From positions 58,444 to 122,443 of the forward strand of contig UZAN01039701.1 in NCBI GenBank assembly GCA_900618425.1: DNA of 64,000 bases, given 5' to 3'. The notes below the pieces were generated by a model. That model ran no database searches and was not told the origin of the DNA. It was given only the letters and a program-made list of their open reading frames with translations. Of this stretch, positions 63,591 through 64,000 are shown in pieces (the first letter of the stretch is position 1; each line of letters begins with the position of its first letter). A program made the translations under genes and the position numbers. The DNA is from Echinostoma caproni. Its lineage: Eukaryota; Platyhelminthes; Trematoda; Plagiorchiida; Echinostomatidae.

Positions 63591-64000
63591 ACACAGTAAC
63601 GGCTGTTCGCCTTATACTTTACCCATGGACTGTTAGTCTTCGGTTCGAGCGAAGTCTACTTGGCGTTTACCCTCTTTGGGTAAATAACCAAGCTCAACCG
63701 CATCTCTGAAAATCCGAAATGGCTCGATTGCATACGAAATGATATGTAGTACTGAAGCACTCCTCTTGAATTTAACTCTACGTTAACCTGCGCTTAACCA
63801 TCCACGCTCTTTGATGGGCGTTGCATATGCGTGACATACTTTAGGTCAGGATCTGCATCCCGCTGATCTAGGTAGTTCTGGTCTGAAACCACCTATCCTG
63901 ACACCTGGGATATCCACTCATACTTCGAGCACTCTTGGCCCACATCGGTTGCTACCGTCTTGCAAGCTCGGTGGAGCACTTTGACCATACGTTTTAATAG
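63591..64000. other. Repeat-like sequence of unknown type
   Basis: More GC-balanced than its surroundings. There is no open frame of note and no recognised motif. It looks like part of a dispersed repeat that continues beyond the window, judged by composition only. Confidence 0.3.

Overview
The window looks like AT-rich nuclear DNA of a metazoan, most likely a digenean flatworm (fluke) with a large, repeat-rich genome. The evidence is one gene with GT-AG introns of about 10 and 15 kb, several degraded Penelope-like elements, CR1/Jockey-like and RTE-like non-LTR retrotransposon pieces of the kinds common in fluke genomes, a decayed Tc1 transposase, and many isolated tRNA-like A/B boxes. No operons, bacterial genes or viral genes were seen. 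The lineage call is inference; no marker here fixes the species.

The only host protein-coding gene I can support lies on the minus strand from 38392 to 13586. Three exons, 38392-38261 (EF-hand 1), 23590-23496 (EF-hand 2) and 13787-13586 (EF-hands 3 and 4), join in frame at consensus splice sites. They give a 142-residue calmodulin-like protein with four complete calcium loops, spaced 34, 37 and 36 residues apart, almost as in calmodulin. A non-ATG extension or an upstream exon is possible.

Layout: 1-13.1 kb holds a Penelope GIY-YIG fragment (1549-1875, minus), a tRNA-like head next to a long inverted repeat (2505-2782), a tRNA-like head (about 7.4 kb), an unclassified GC-rich patch (about 9.6 kb) and a longer Penelope RT plus endonuclease remnant (11689-13116, plus). 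From 13.6 to 38.4 kb is the EF-hand gene. Its introns carry an RTE-like C-terminus (17.8-18.1 kb), a CR1-like RT fragment (18.6-19.3 kb), a repeated 75-nt sequence and a longer CR1/Jockey-like element (33.1-35.3 kb), and every one of the retroelement coding remnants lies antisense to the gene. From 38.4 to 64 kb there is no recognisable host gene. That part holds a tRNA-like sequence (40.0 kb), a Penelope 3' tail (40.9 kb), a Tc1 DD34E remnant beside an assembly gap (52.7-53.1 kb), another Penelope GIY-YIG remnant (54.2-54.6 kb), a non-LTR endonuclease fragment (55.6-56.5 kb), a tRNA-headed SINE-like unit (57.0 kb) and a Penelope fragment of a second GIY-YIG type (59.6-60.3 kb).

There is no multi-gene system here. 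The points most worth checking are the reconstructed EF-hand gene, the intron-like 53-nt insert whose removal restores both frame and the DD34E spacing in the Tc1 remnant, and the long inverted repeat at 2.6-2.8 kb. Two N gaps (29964-30288 and 51725-52670) and a few single-N joins limit what can be read.
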